A stretch of DNA of 64,000 nucleotides, taken from Gp6-AA40 sp035293405. GTDB lineage: Bacteria; Acidobacteriota; Vicinamibacteria; Vicinamibacterales; UBA2999. Under the pieces are notes generated by a model. The model was not told where the DNA came from and searched no databases. It saw only the letters and a list, made by a program, of their open reading frames with translations. How positions within the stretch are numbered: the first letter of the stretch is position 1; each line of letters begins with the position of its first letter. The position numbers were made by a program, and so were the translations under genes. Shown here one piece after another: positions 43,335 to 52,193 of the stretch. The stretch lies in contig DATDOE010000112.1 in NCBI GenBank assembly GCA_035293405.1, positions 1-64,000 on the forward strand, given 5' to 3'.

Positions 43335-43822
43335 CTTCGTCTCCCCGCTGTCGTGAGGTGAGTGGAAGCACTGTACCCCAATTCGCCTGACGTCGATCGG
43401 CTCGGTGGCGTTGGAAGTAGGCCCTGTTGAGCGAGCGCAGGGGCAGCAGGGCCCGCTGAGTTTCAAAGCCAAACGCAGGGAACGCTGAGAGGCAGAGAAT
43501 CACAGAGAAGAGAGCCACGGGTGAGCCGCGCTTCGCGCGGCGCGGATCGAGACAAGGCCGTGAGCGCAAGCGCGACGAAGCAGCACCAAGCGTTTGCGCT
43601 CACGGCCTTGCCTCGATCCGCCACGCCGGCCGCAGGCCGGCGGTCACCCGTGACTCCTCCGCGTACCTCCGCTCCTCCGCGCTCTCTGCGTTGATCTTGA
43701 CTCCGCGCATGTTGCTCGCGGCACAGCAGGAAGAACAGCCTTCGTGATCTCCGTGATCTCCGTGGCCTGATTCGCCGTGATCACCGTGGCATCAGACACT
43801 CACGTCAGACCACAATGGATCC
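43335..43822. other. Intergenic region of simple repeats around a cloverleaf palindrome
   Basis: About 490 nt without a gene. It holds the palindrome described at 43516-43652. On its right lie CTCCGCG-type and GTGATCTCC-type short repeats (about 43653-43800; the latter with period 9). On its left lie purine-rich repeats of the kind CAGAGAATCACAGAGAAG. Confidence 0.6.
43516..43652. repeat. 137-bp cloverleaf palindrome
   Basis: Outer arms CACGGGTGA (43516-43524) and TCACCCGTG (43644-43652) pair over 9 bp. Inside are three hairpins in a row: GCCGCGC/GCGCGGC with TTC loop (43525-43541), a 32-bp stem with one mismatch and one G-U pair (43542-43573 with 43590-43621, 16-nt loop), and CGCCGGCC/GGCCGGCG with GCA loop (43624-43642). 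Only three nucleotides at the junction are unpaired. The fold is a nearly complete four-way junction in DNA or RNA. Confidence 0.9.
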
Positions 43823-44749
43823 ATGGCAGAAGCCGGCTCGACGCGCGCAGTTCAGGGATGGAGCGTCACGCTCTATGTCCTGCTCTGCGTGATTTGGGGC
43901 TCGACGTGGCTCGTCATCAAGGTCGGGTATGGCGGTCTTGGTCCGTTCAACGTCGCGGCCGTACGGTTTCTTCTCGCCGGGGCCGTACTCGCGGCCATCG
44001 TCCCTCTCCTCGGCGCGCACTGGCCTCGAGGCCGCCGGGAGTGGGTCCTGTCGGCATGGGTCGGCGTCGTGCTCTTCGGTGCCGACTACGGTCTGATCTA
44101 CTGGGGCGAGCAATTCCTCGACAGCGGCCTCACAGCGATCCTGTTCGCGACGCTGCCGCTCATCACCGTCGCCTTCGCACACCTGTACATTCCAGGCGAC
44201 CGGATCACGCCGCGCAAGCTCTCGGGCACGCTGCTCGCCTTTCTCGGCGTGGTGGCCCTCTTCGGCGACAGCCTGCGACTCGATCGCACGAAGACCGGCC
44301 CGATGCTCGCGATCGTCGTCGCCGCGGTGTGTGCTGCCGCGGCAGGCGTCGCTTCGAAGCGTCATGGCGCCTCCCTGCACCCGGCGGCGCTCAACGCGCC
44401 GGCGATGCTGATCGGTGCACTCGCGCTCGTCGCCGCGTCGCTGGCGTCGGGAGAAGTGCTGCAGTGGCCACGCGACCTGGTCACGTGGGGAGCTGTCGCC
44501 TACCTGGCGATCGCCGGCAGCGTCGTCACGTTCCTCGTCTACTTTTCGCTGCTCAAAGAATGGAGTGTGACGAGCCTGAGCTTCATCAGCGTGTTCACGC
44601 CGGCGATCGCGCTGCTGCTTGGGTTTGTCTTCCTCGGCGAGCGGCCCACGGTGTGGACCGCGATCGGAGCGTGCCTCATCCTGGCCGGGGTCGTGCTGGC
44701 GCTCTCGGGCTCAAATCACGCACCTTCCCATCGACCGTCAGCGGATTGA
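43823..44749 (+). CDS. EamA-family (DMT) transporter
   Basis: 308 aa with ten predicted membrane helices in two EamA repeats: LYVLLCVIWGSTWLVIKVGY, LYWG-like IYWGEQFLDSGLTAIL and TPRKLSGTLLAFLGVVAL in the first; AVAYLAIAGSVVTFLVYF-like segments, FTPAIALLLGFVFLGERPT and ACLILAGVVLAL in the second. Members export amino acids or metabolites, or transport nucleotide sugars; the substrate is unknown. A long overlapping frame on the same strand (43777-44820) is arginine-rich shadow. The GTTTTGA heptamer follows the stop. Confidence 0.92.
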   Translation: MAEAGSTRAVQGWSVTLYVLLCVIWGSTWLVIKVGYGGLGPFNVAAVRFLLAGAVLAAIVPLLGAHWPRGRREWVLSAWVGVVLFGADYGLIYWGEQFLDSGLTAILFATLPLITVAFAHLYIPGDRITPRKLSGTLLAFLGVVALFGDSLRLDRTKTGPMLAIVVAAVCAAAAGVASKRHGASLHPAALNAPAMLIGALALVAASLASGEVLQWPRDLVTWGAVAYLAIAGSVVTFLVYFSLLKEWSVTSLSFISVFTPAIALLLGFVFLGERPTVWTAIGACLILAGVVLALSGSNHAPSHRPSAD

Positions 44750-44757
44750 AGGGCGAG

Positions 44758-44771
44758 GTTTTGAGCTTTGA
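44758..44771 (+). repeat. GTTTTGA heptamer pair
   Basis: GTTTTGAGCTTTGA directly after the transporter stop, identical to 23701-23714 upstream of rph. Confidence 0.6.
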
Positions 44772-44845
44772 GATTGCCTGGCTGAACGAACATAATCAAA
44801 GGCGATCACGAAACAATTGATTCTCCAGAGGGGCGGGCCTTTGGC

Positions 44846-47800
44846 ATGAAGTGCCCTAGTTGCGGGGGCGAAACAGCTGACAGAGACGGCTACTGCTCTA
44901 GGTGCAAGGCACTTCTGCCTTCTACAGCTGCCGGCGTCCTGACGCCGGTCCCCACTGACCAGGCCGAGACCTTCTTCTCGGCACCGATGTCCCCGCTGTT
45001 GGACCCCAGCTCGGCACGGACGGTTTTCGGAGACACCACGCGACTGCCCGGGTCTCCTGCTGACTCGAGACACACGATTTCTGGAGACACCACCGGCCTC
45101 CCGCCATCGGCCGGTGGAATCCGGCAGGCCTCCCCCTCGAAAGACGCGACGGGACCGCTGCAGCTCAGTCAGCAGTTCAGTGCCCGCTACCTGATCGTGC
45201 GTCTGCTCGGTATCGGCGGCATGGGCGCGGTCTACCAAGCCTGGGACGCCGAACTGAGTGTCATGGTGGCTCTCAAAGTCGTTCGGCCGGAGGTCACCAG
45301 GGACCCGACAGCGGCGCGCGACGTCGAGCGCCGGTTCAAGCAGGAACTGCTGCTGGCTCGTCAGGTCACACACAGGAATGTCGTGCGCATCCACGACTTG
45401 GGCGAGATCGACAGCATCAAGTACATCACGATGCCGTACATCGAGGGGGAAGATCTCTCGAGCGCCCTTAAGAGATCCGGCAGGCTGCCGGTCGCGAGCG
45501 TGATGCCAATCGCGAGGCAGATCGCCTCGGGCCTGCGGGCCGCTCACGGAGCGGGCGTCGTGCATCGTGATCTCAAGCCCGCCAACATCATGCTCGAGAA
45601 AGATGCCGAGGCCATCATCATGGACTTCGGCATCGCGCGCACCGCCGCGCGTCCCGAACCCAGCGTGGCCGGCGCGGGCAGGATTGGCCAACTCGACGCC
45701 AGTCTGGAAGACGACGTCACCCGCGCCGCGGCAACCGTGGCGGGCGCCGTCGTCGGCACGATTGAGTACATGGCGCCCGAACAGGCGAGGGGGCAGGAGG
45801 TCGACCAGCGGGCAGACATCTACGCCTTCGGATTGATTGTCTACGACATGCTCGTTGGGAGGCGCCGTGCTGAACACGCCCCCAGCGCGATCGGCGAACT
45901 GCAGAAGCGGCTCGAGCAGTCACCTCCGTCAGTCACGTCCATCGTTCCGGAAGTTCCCGAAGCCCTCGACCGGTTGGTGTCCCGGTGCATCGAGCCGGAC
46001 GCCGCGAAGCGGTACGCGACGACCGCGGACCTCGTGGCGGCCCTCGATCGGCTTGGTGACGACGGCAAGCTCCGACCCGTGAGGCGGGTGGTTGGCCTGC
46101 CGCTCATGGCCGCCACCGTCTTGGTGTTGCTCGGGCTCGCTGGCGGCACCTGGTGGTACCAGCGTCAGTTCATCCCGCCGCCGCAGCACGACCCGGTGTC
46201 GGTGGTGATCGCTGATTTCGCGAACACAACCGGCGACCCGGCGTTCGACAACGCGCTTGGGCACACCATCAGACGCGGACTGGAAGACGCCAGTTTCATA
46301 AGCGCCTACGACCGGAGCAGGATTTCGGCGCTCGGCCTGCGCGCTCCCGAAAAACTTGACGAAGCCGCCGCGCGCACGCTCGCTCTGAAGCAGGGCCTCG
46401 GCGTTGTGCTGACGGGTACGATCGGTCGGAGAGGTGACGGCTACGAGGTCTCCGTCAAGGCTGCTGAGACCGTGACCGGCACGGTGATCGCCGATGCGGG
46501 CCGTCGGGCATCGAACAAAGACGCCGTGCTTGAAACAGTGACGAGACTGATGGCGACGGTGAGAAACAAGCTTGGTGACGAGACCTCGGAGTCGGCTCAG
46601 CTCTTCGCGATGAAAAGTATCTCAACCAGTTCGCTGGAGGTGCTGGCGCACTACGCCGCAGGCGCCGAGGCGCAGGCGCGAGGAAACCAAGACGAGGCGC
46701 GAAAAAGCTATCTGGCCGCGGTGACACTGGAGCCGAAGTTCGGTCTGGGCTACCTGTCCCTGGCCGTGACGTCGCGGAATCTGAACCAGAGGGACGATGC
46801 GGACAAGTACATCAAGGAGGCGCTCCACTATCTTGACGGGATGACCGACCACGAAAAATTCGCCACTCGTGGTTATTACTACAACATGACTGGCGACTAT
46901 CAGCAGTGCGCGAAAGAGTACGGGGAGTCGCTGGTTCGATACCCGGCGGACAATGGCGCGCGCAACTTGCGTGCGATCTGTCTGGCACTCCTGCGACGAT
47001 ACCGTGAGGCCACCGATGAGATGCGTCAGGTAGTTCGGATGATTCCCAATCACGTGAGCTATCGAACCAACCTGGCGCACCTTGCGGTGCTGACCGGAAA
47101 CTTCCAATTGGCGGAGGACCAGATTAGCTCGCTGGCGCAACCGAGTGTTCGGGCGCTCCTGGCCCTGGCCTATAGCCAGTTAGGGCGCGGGTTGGTGCGG
47201 GAGGCGGCCGAGAGTTACCAGAAGCTTGCGACGATGAGTGCGTCCGGCGCATCTGTCGCGTCGTTAGGTCTTGGCGATCTGGCGGTCTATGAAGGTCGTT
47301 TCTCGGATGCCGTCCGGATCTTCGAGCGCGGCTCGGCTGACGATCTGGCGTCAAACACCCCCGACAGCGCTGCGACCGAGTTCGCCTGGATGGCGTATGC
47401 ACACCTCATGGCAGGTCACAAGGCGCAGGCCATTGCGGCTGCCGAAAAGGCCAGGCTGAATGGCAGGGGCATGTCGGACCGGTTTTTGGCAGCGCGGGTC
47501 TTTGTCGAGGCGGGCGCCATCGACAAAGCTCGAACGGTGGCCGCCGCGCTGTCGCAAGAGCTGTCGACCGAGTCCCAGGCCCATGGCAAGATCATCGAAG
47601 GCCTCATCGCTCTGAAGAGCGGGAAGCCACGCGACGCGATCACGATTCTGAGTGAAGCGAACACCCTTCTGGATACCTGGTTCGGACACTTCGATCTTGG
47701 GCGCGCGTATTTGGCGGCTGGAGCGTTTCCGCAAGCCGACTCCGAGTTCGACCGCTGCATCGCCCGTCGTGGTGAGGCCATCACGTTGATGAACGAGGGC

Positions 47801-47965
47801 CCCACGTACGGGCATTTCCCGTCCGTGTACTACTATCAGGGTCTCGTGCGGGAAGGCATGGGGACCGTGAGCTTTGCCGACTCGTACCGCGAGTACCTCA
47901 AGATTCGGGGCAACTCGACCGACGATCCGCTCCTGCCAGATGTCCGCCGGCGTGTGGGCAGCTAG
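44846..47965 (+). CDS. Membrane Ser/Thr protein kinase with zinc ribbon and TPR region
   Basis: 1039 aa. An N-terminal zinc ribbon (C3-C6 and C17-C20) and a linker rich in Ser/Thr precede a PknB-type kinase (about residues 112-405): LLGIGGMGAVYQAWD, VALKVVRPE with the ATP lysine, VVHRDLKPANIML and IMDFGIART, MAPEQARG. One membrane helix follows (about 412-435), then a FlgO-like domain (VSVVIADFANTTGDPAFDNA ...) and a TPR solenoid to the end. This architecture is abundant in Acidobacteria; the extracytoplasmic part probably senses a ligand. Substrates unknown. The gene converges on the repeat-rich metallopeptidase gene. Confidence 0.94.
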   Translation: MKCPSCGGETADRDGYCSRCKALLPSTAAGVLTPVPTDQAETFFSAPMSPLLDPSSARTVFGDTTRLPGSPADSRHTISGDTTGLPPSAGGIRQASPSKDATGPLQLSQQFSARYLIVRLLGIGGMGAVYQAWDAELSVMVALKVVRPEVTRDPTAARDVERRFKQELLLARQVTHRNVVRIHDLGEIDSIKYITMPYIEGEDLSSALKRSGRLPVASVMPIARQIASGLRAAHGAGVVHRDLKPANIMLEKDAEAIIMDFGIARTAARPEPSVAGAGRIGQLDASLEDDVTRAAATVAGAVVGTIEYMAPEQARGQEVDQRADIYAFGLIVYDMLVGRRRAEHAPSAIGELQKRLEQSPPSVTSIVPEVPEALDRLVSRCIEPDAAKRYATTADLVAALDRLGDDGKLRPVRRVVGLPLMAATVLVLLGLAGGTWWYQRQFIPPPQHDPVSVVIADFANTTGDPAFDNALGHTIRRGLEDASFISAYDRSRISALGLRAPEKLDEAAARTLALKQGLGVVLTGTIGRRGDGYEVSVKAAETVTGTVIADAGRRASNKDAVLETVTRLMATVRNKLGDETSESAQLFAMKSISTSSLEVLAHYAAGAEAQARGNQDEARKSYLAAVTLEPKFGLGYLSLAVTSRNLNQRDDADKYIKEALHYLDGMTDHEKFATRGYYYNMTGDYQQCAKEYGESLVRYPADNGARNLRAICLALLRRYREATDEMRQVVRMIPNHVSYRTNLAHLAVLTGNFQLAEDQISSLAQPSVRALLALAYSQLGRGLVREAAESYQKLATMSASGASVASLGLGDLAVYEGRFSDAVRIFERGSADDLASNTPDSAATEFAWMAYAHLMAGHKAQAIAAAEKARLNGRGMSDRFLAARVFVEAGAIDKARTVAAALSQELSTESQAHGKIIEGLIALKSGKPRDAITILSEANTLLDTWFGHFDLGRAYLAAGAFPQADSEFDRCIARRGEAITLMNEGPTYGHFPSVYYYQGLVREGMGTVSFADSYREYLKIRGNSTDDPLLPDVRRRVGS

Positions 47966-47985
47966 CCACTGGACCCGAGCTCGAT

Positions 47986-50900
47986 CTACTTTGCCGTGAC
48001 GGTGATCGTCACGGTCACGGTATTCGAATCAAGGCCCATCTTCACCGTGGGATCAGCGCTCCAGAAACCGTTGTTCGCCTTGTAAGTGAACGTGTCCACG
48101 CCGGTGAAGCCATTCTTGGGCGTATACGTGAACCTACCGTCGGCGCTCAGTAACAGAGTGCCGTTCAACGGTCCGCTGACGAGGACCGCTTTGATGAACG
48201 ACGCGGGGCTGTCGACGTCTGTGTCGTTGCCAAGCACTCCCGCCAACTGAGTCGTCACCTTGAGCGCCTTGCCCTTTGCCGTTGTATACGCATTCGGGTT
48301 CGCAACCGGTGCGTTGTTGACCGCCGCGATCGTGACGGGCTTCGAAAAACCGCTGAACTCGTGCGGGTCATCGTACTCGGCCCTGACGCGATACGAAAAC
48401 AGCACACCATTCGGGAGCTGACCATCCGGGAGTTGCTCGGTATCCACGAAGCTCGTTGTCGGGGACGTCGATATCGGCACCGGCGGCCCGTAGGAGTAGC
48501 TCGAGGAGGGAGTCCCTCTCTTGCGAGACACGTGGTAGAAGGACACGTGACCGAATGTCGCCCCTTGCCAACCCACGAATCGTCCGTGATACAGCGGGTC
48601 GAACGGCGGAGCAGACAGGCAATCCGGATTGCCGACGATGCAGGCCTTGAGGGCATACGGGGTACTCCGCCCCAATCCTTTCGCGGCCTCGACTTCCAGT
48701 TCCTGTGCGCCCTCGAAGTTCGTGAAGCCTCCCTCGAAGTTCGTGAGACCTCCCTCGAAATTGTTGATGCCTCCCTCGAAATTGCCGAAACCTCCCTCGA
48801 AGTTGTTGAGGCCGCCTTCGAAGTTGTTGAGACCTCCCTCGAAATTGCCGAAGCCCCCCTCGAAGTTGTTGATGCCCCCTTGCGCGTTTTGAAGTGTCGC
48901 GACTTTCAGGCCCGCACTGATCTGGTCCAGCCTCAGGTTGGCCCAATCATCGAATCCGCGCAACGCGCTGCTGAGGCTGGCGTCGAAGTTGACGTCCTGC
49001 GACGGATTCGCAGTGTTGCCTGTGCTGGCATCGCCGTTCCAGTCGATCGGATCGGCGCTGAGCGTCGAGTACACACGAGCCATCGACGGCGGCGGGGACG
49101 TCGGATCAAACTTCAACCCATTGCAATACCTCGTAGCGATCGGGACTCCGAGAGTCGTGGCGAGCAGACTGCCGGCCGGCGCATACCAGACGGGGCGGTA
49201 CGCGGGATCGGGAGCTGGACCGAGCGGCGCGTCGCCTTCTGGCGTCGTCTCCGCGATGTTGCTCTCCGCCGTACTCGAGTAATCGAGATGGATGCTGTCG
49301 TCGTCCAGGAACAGGCCGAACACCTGGAACGAATAACTCATCGAGCTGATGTAGTTCGTTTTGCAGTTCGGCTCGATGGACGTCGCGGTGTTCAGCGCTT
49401 TGTTCCCGGCGACAGGCGCGAATCCCCCATGCGAGAGGTTCAGGTTGTGTCCGAGTTCGTGGAACGTGGTCGACGCTCGCACGAATGGCCTACCGACGTA
49501 TTCGTCCCAACGCCCGAGCGTCACCATCGCGTTGCCACCAGGCAGGTCGGCAACGCCCGAGGAGCTCGACGGCACGTGGTAGTCAGGATTGTTCGCTATG
49601 CTCGCCCCGGAGCACGTGCCATTTGCGTACCCGGTGATCGTGGGCGTATCCGGGTCGGTCGACGTATCCAGGCACGGGAATTCAGACTTCGGCAGGCCGC
49701 GATAGTGCGCATACAACAAATAATGAAAGAGGCCTCTCCGGTTTGGATCGAACCGTTGACGATGTTGTGTGCTCGAGCCGACGCCGACCAGCCAGTCATC
49801 TAACTGCGCATCGGTCAATTCTTGCCCGGTGTCGCTGACCGGCCAGTCCCTGTAGAGTTGCAACCCGAACTTCCAGCCAACCGTTCCCGGAAAACCGGGG
49901 AACTGACACGTCGTGACCGTCGCATCACATGTAATTTCGTCGACCACTTCTCCGCCCCTCGGATCCGAGGACACGAGATACGAATCCGCATCAGAAGACG
50001 TGTAGTCGTCGACCCAGTCACCGTGTGGGATCGCGCCGAGGCTGTGATAGGCGGCCACGTCGCCGACATCGAAATGTGGCGTGATCCCGTGGGCGAGATA
50101 GGCGTCTCCGACCAGCTTCAATACCTCGGGTGTCGGCAGATGCGTATGGGGGGGAACACTCACCGAGGTGAGCGATGCAGTGCTGTTGTAGGGATACGCT
50201 GGAGAACCGTGGGTCTTCGGCACCAGCGTTCGCGTCGCGTTGATTTCGATGAAGAGGTCCCGGTGACTGGAGCTCGCGCCCATGACACTGAGGTTCGGGA
50301 GTGATTGACCATCAGCATCGGTCAGACCACTGGTGGCGTCCTCCACGCCGTCGGGAAGCCCGTCAAGATCGGTATCCGCAACCGCGGTACTGAAGATGAC
50401 CGCCCCCAACGTCAGGCAATCGTAGCCGCCACTCGCCGGCAGATGACTGAGCCGCGTCGTCACGGTCTCGCCAGCGCCGGTCAGTGCGCTCGTGGGGTGC
50501 ATGAGGTCGCTCACGTCGTAGGTCAGGGCTGACCATCCGCGTGCCGAAGCGGTGCTTCCGATCACCGGATCCGGAGGCGAGATCACGGTGTTGGTGTGGG
50601 TCGCGCCGTCCTCGAAAGAGATCTGCTCCCTGCTATTGGGCTGGCCGCTGGCAAGGATATGCGTGATCTTTGCCGACTTCACGGCTGCCGATTTGTAGAT
50701 TCCGCTCAGGGTCAGCGTCGTCGCTTCGTCGATCGAACTCTGGATGTGGATGCCGCCGTAGAACACGATCTTTCTCAGGGGTTGCGACTGATCCTTGTAG
50801 ACGACGACGAGAGTTGCGCCAGCGCTTTCCGGAATCTGATTGCCGTTTCGAGTGGGCAGGGTGACGGTGTGCAGCGGCTTGCCATGGGCGGTCAGGTCGG

Positions 50901-51474
50901 CGTCGTTGACCAGACGCTTTCCGGTCGGCTTGTTGTTCTTGTCCAACCGAATTGGGAGGAACCGGAGCACATCGGCGCGAAACTCGGTCATCGTCAGTGG
51001 CGTCCCGGAACTCCAGCACGTCGCCGTGCCGTCGGCCAGGTTCTGCGAAGCCTTCTTCACCGCCACGACGTCATCGAGGGGAATCTGATTACCGCGAAAC
51101 TTCGCTGTGGCCTGAGTGGGATCTGCGGTGAGCGTGATCTCCTCCCAGTACAGGTACGCGGCAACGATGTCCGCGTCGGCCGGAACGCCGCTCATGCTGA
51201 TCGTCCCAGTCGACAACCCATTCACGTCCGGGGGATTCAAGCCCTCCGTCAGGTCAACACTGCCCACGACGTAGTTGCCGGTAACGAGGAACCCCGTTGA
51301 GTAGTGCAACGAGGAAGCCACTGGCGCCGCGTGACCAACGATTTGGGCCACCACCAAGACGAGCGCGACGCACAGGAGCACCGCGCCAGTGATCCTCCCC
51401 ATTTGTAGAGCCACAGCGCGGGCAGCAGACCTCCGCGACCACTTGGTTGTAAGCATGAGTGCATCTCGCGACAT
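47986..51474 (-). CDS. Giant secreted metallopeptidase-like protein with NFEGG repeats
   Basis: About 1162 aa. A signal peptide is near residues 25-50 (ITGAVLLCVALVLVVAQIVG). The first 400 residues are beta-rich. A calcium-binding thrombospondin-3-like segment DTDLDGLPDGVED lies near residue 365. The motif FHELGHNLNLSH (49428-49463, about residues 671-682) fits a zinc metallopeptidase HExxHxxxxxH site. The heptapeptide NFEGGxx is repeated eight times (about 868-922). A cadherin/VCBS-like module (VLGNDTDVDSPASF ... GRFTYTPKNGFTGVDTFTYK) ends the protein. ATG 51474 follows GAGGGAGTC; the frame opens at 51621. The role, surface-bound or released, is unknown. Confidence 0.85.
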   Translation of the reverse strand: MSRDALMLTTKWSRRSAARAVALQMGRITGAVLLCVALVLVVAQIVGHAAPVASSLHYSTGFLVTGNYVVGSVDLTEGLNPPDVNGLSTGTISMSGVPADADIVAAYLYWEEITLTADPTQATAKFRGNQIPLDDVVAVKKASQNLADGTATCWSSGTPLTMTEFRADVLRFLPIRLDKNNKPTGKRLVNDADLTAHGKPLHTVTLPTRNGNQIPESAGATLVVVYKDQSQPLRKIVFYGGIHIQSSIDEATTLTLSGIYKSAAVKSAKITHILASGQPNSREQISFEDGATHTNTVISPPDPVIGSTASARGWSALTYDVSDLMHPTSALTGAGETVTTRLSHLPASGGYDCLTLGAVIFSTAVADTDLDGLPDGVEDATSGLTDADGQSLPNLSVMGASSSHRDLFIEINATRTLVPKTHGSPAYPYNSTASLTSVSVPPHTHLPTPEVLKLVGDAYLAHGITPHFDVGDVAAYHSLGAIPHGDWVDDYTSSDADSYLVSSDPRGGEVVDEITCDATVTTCQFPGFPGTVGWKFGLQLYRDWPVSDTGQELTDAQLDDWLVGVGSSTQHRQRFDPNRRGLFHYLLYAHYRGLPKSEFPCLDTSTDPDTPTITGYANGTCSGASIANNPDYHVPSSSSGVADLPGGNAMVTLGRWDEYVGRPFVRASTTFHELGHNLNLSHGGFAPVAGNKALNTATSIEPNCKTNYISSMSYSFQVFGLFLDDDSIHLDYSSTAESNIAETTPEGDAPLGPAPDPAYRPVWYAPAGSLLATTLGVPIATRYCNGLKFDPTSPPPSMARVYSTLSADPIDWNGDASTGNTANPSQDVNFDASLSSALRGFDDWANLRLDQISAGLKVATLQNAQGGINNFEGGFGNFEGGLNNFEGGLNNFEGGFGNFEGGINNFEGGLTNFEGGFTNFEGAQELEVEAAKGLGRSTPYALKACIVGNPDCLSAPPFDPLYHGRFVGWQGATFGHVSFYHVSRKRGTPSSSYSYGPPVPISTSPTTSFVDTEQLPDGQLPNGVLFSYRVRAEYDDPHEFSGFSKPVTIAAVNNAPVANPNAYTTAKGKALKVTTQLAGVLGNDTDVDSPASFIKAVLVSGPLNGTLLLSADGRFTYTPKNGFTGVDTFTYKANNGFWSADPTVKMGLDSNTVTVTITVTAK
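48709..48870 (-). repeat. Coding tandem repeat (21-nt unit, NFEGG heptapeptide)
   Basis: Eight units NFEGG-FG, -LN, -LN, -FG, -IN, -LT, -FT and NFEGA within the metallopeptidase-like protein. The unit is exactly 21 nt, so copy-number changes keep the frame. Residues 6-7 vary while NFEGG is fixed. Confidence 0.9.
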
Positions 51475-51672
51475 GACTCCCTCTTTCACTCCAACCGCGC
51501 AGCTAGCGCTTGGGGCGTTGGTTCGTCGAGCGACCTGACACGGAGACGCTCGTGCTGAATGCGCGGATGACTCAATTCTTATCGATGTCAAGCCCATCTG
51601 CACAGAAAAACGTCGGGACACAACGATACGAAGACAATTGGTGAGGGAGGAACCCCAACCAACCCCCGATTC

Positions 51673-51733
51673 TTGGGAGTTGGGTTGGAAGTTGGGAGTT
51701 GGGAATTGGAGGTGGCGAGTTTGGAGTTGAGAG
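51673..51733. repeat. TTGGGAG heptanucleotide array
   Basis: From 51692 the sequence keeps a 7-nt period: TTGGGAG, TTGGGAA, TTGGAGG, TGGCGAG, TTTGGAG, TTGAGAG, with earlier copies at 51673-51686. It ends at the stop of the DUF6152-like gene. It is the reverse complement of the AACTCCC unit at 35090-35118. Confidence 0.7.
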
Positions 51734-51734
51734 T

Positions 51735-52151
51735 CTACTTAGCCGAGACCGGGTCGCTGACGCCTCCGGCCGATCCGCCGAGGAACAGACGCTTGCCGTC
51801 GGCGAGCACGAAGTTTCTGCCAACCGCCTTGTTCGTGCCGTCCTTGGCCTGATACCCGTCCACGACCAGTTCCGTACCAATCAGCACTGTCGTCTTGGTC
51901 ACGCCCATGCGAATCAGCTGGTTCGGGCTGCCGCCTTCCACCAGCCACTCCGTGACCTTGCCGTCCGGCGCCTTGACCCCGATGTGGAACCACGAATGAG
52001 GATTGACCATCTCCCACTTCAAGAGGGTGCCCTTGAGTTGGAGCGGTTTGCTCACATCGAATTCGGCGGCAAAGGCGTGATGCGCACGCACCTGCGCGGC
52101 AACGAGGAGAACACACCCGCCGATGATCAACAGGACTCGCTTCGCTCGCAT
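51735..52151 (-). CDS. DUF6152-like secreted protein
   Basis: 138 aa. Signal peptide KRVLLIIGGCVLLVAAQVRA, then HHAFAAEFDVSKPLQLKGTL, KWEMVNPHSWFHIGVKAPDG and WLVEGGSPNQLIRMGV, the typical pattern of the DUF6152 family (HHAFxAEFD start). The family is common next to the related secreted proteins at 52-55 kb and to PQQ dehydrogenases; its function is unknown. It follows the 52194-53234 gene on the same strand. Confidence 0.85.
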   Translation of the reverse strand: MRAKRVLLIIGGCVLLVAAQVRAHHAFAAEFDVSKPLQLKGTLLKWEMVNPHSWFHIGVKAPDGKVTEWLVEGGSPNQLIRMGVTKTTVLIGTELVVDGYQAKDGTNKAVGRNFVLADGKRLFLGGSAGGVSDPVSAK

Positions 52152-52164
52152 CAGACCGGCCTCC

Positions 52165-52184
52165 GCGGGGGCTGAAGCCCCCGC
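52165..52184. repeat. Perfect 9-bp hairpin, intergenic
   Basis: GCGGGGGCT-GA-AGCCCCCGC between the DUF6152-like gene and its upstream neighbour. A 2-nt loop in DNA; no U-tract follows. Confidence 0.7.
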
Positions 52185-52193
52185 TCCATGGGT

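Noticed and set aside
43777..44820. 347-aa arginine-rich plus-strand frame
   Set aside because: It is a shadow of the EamA transporter with ten clear helices.
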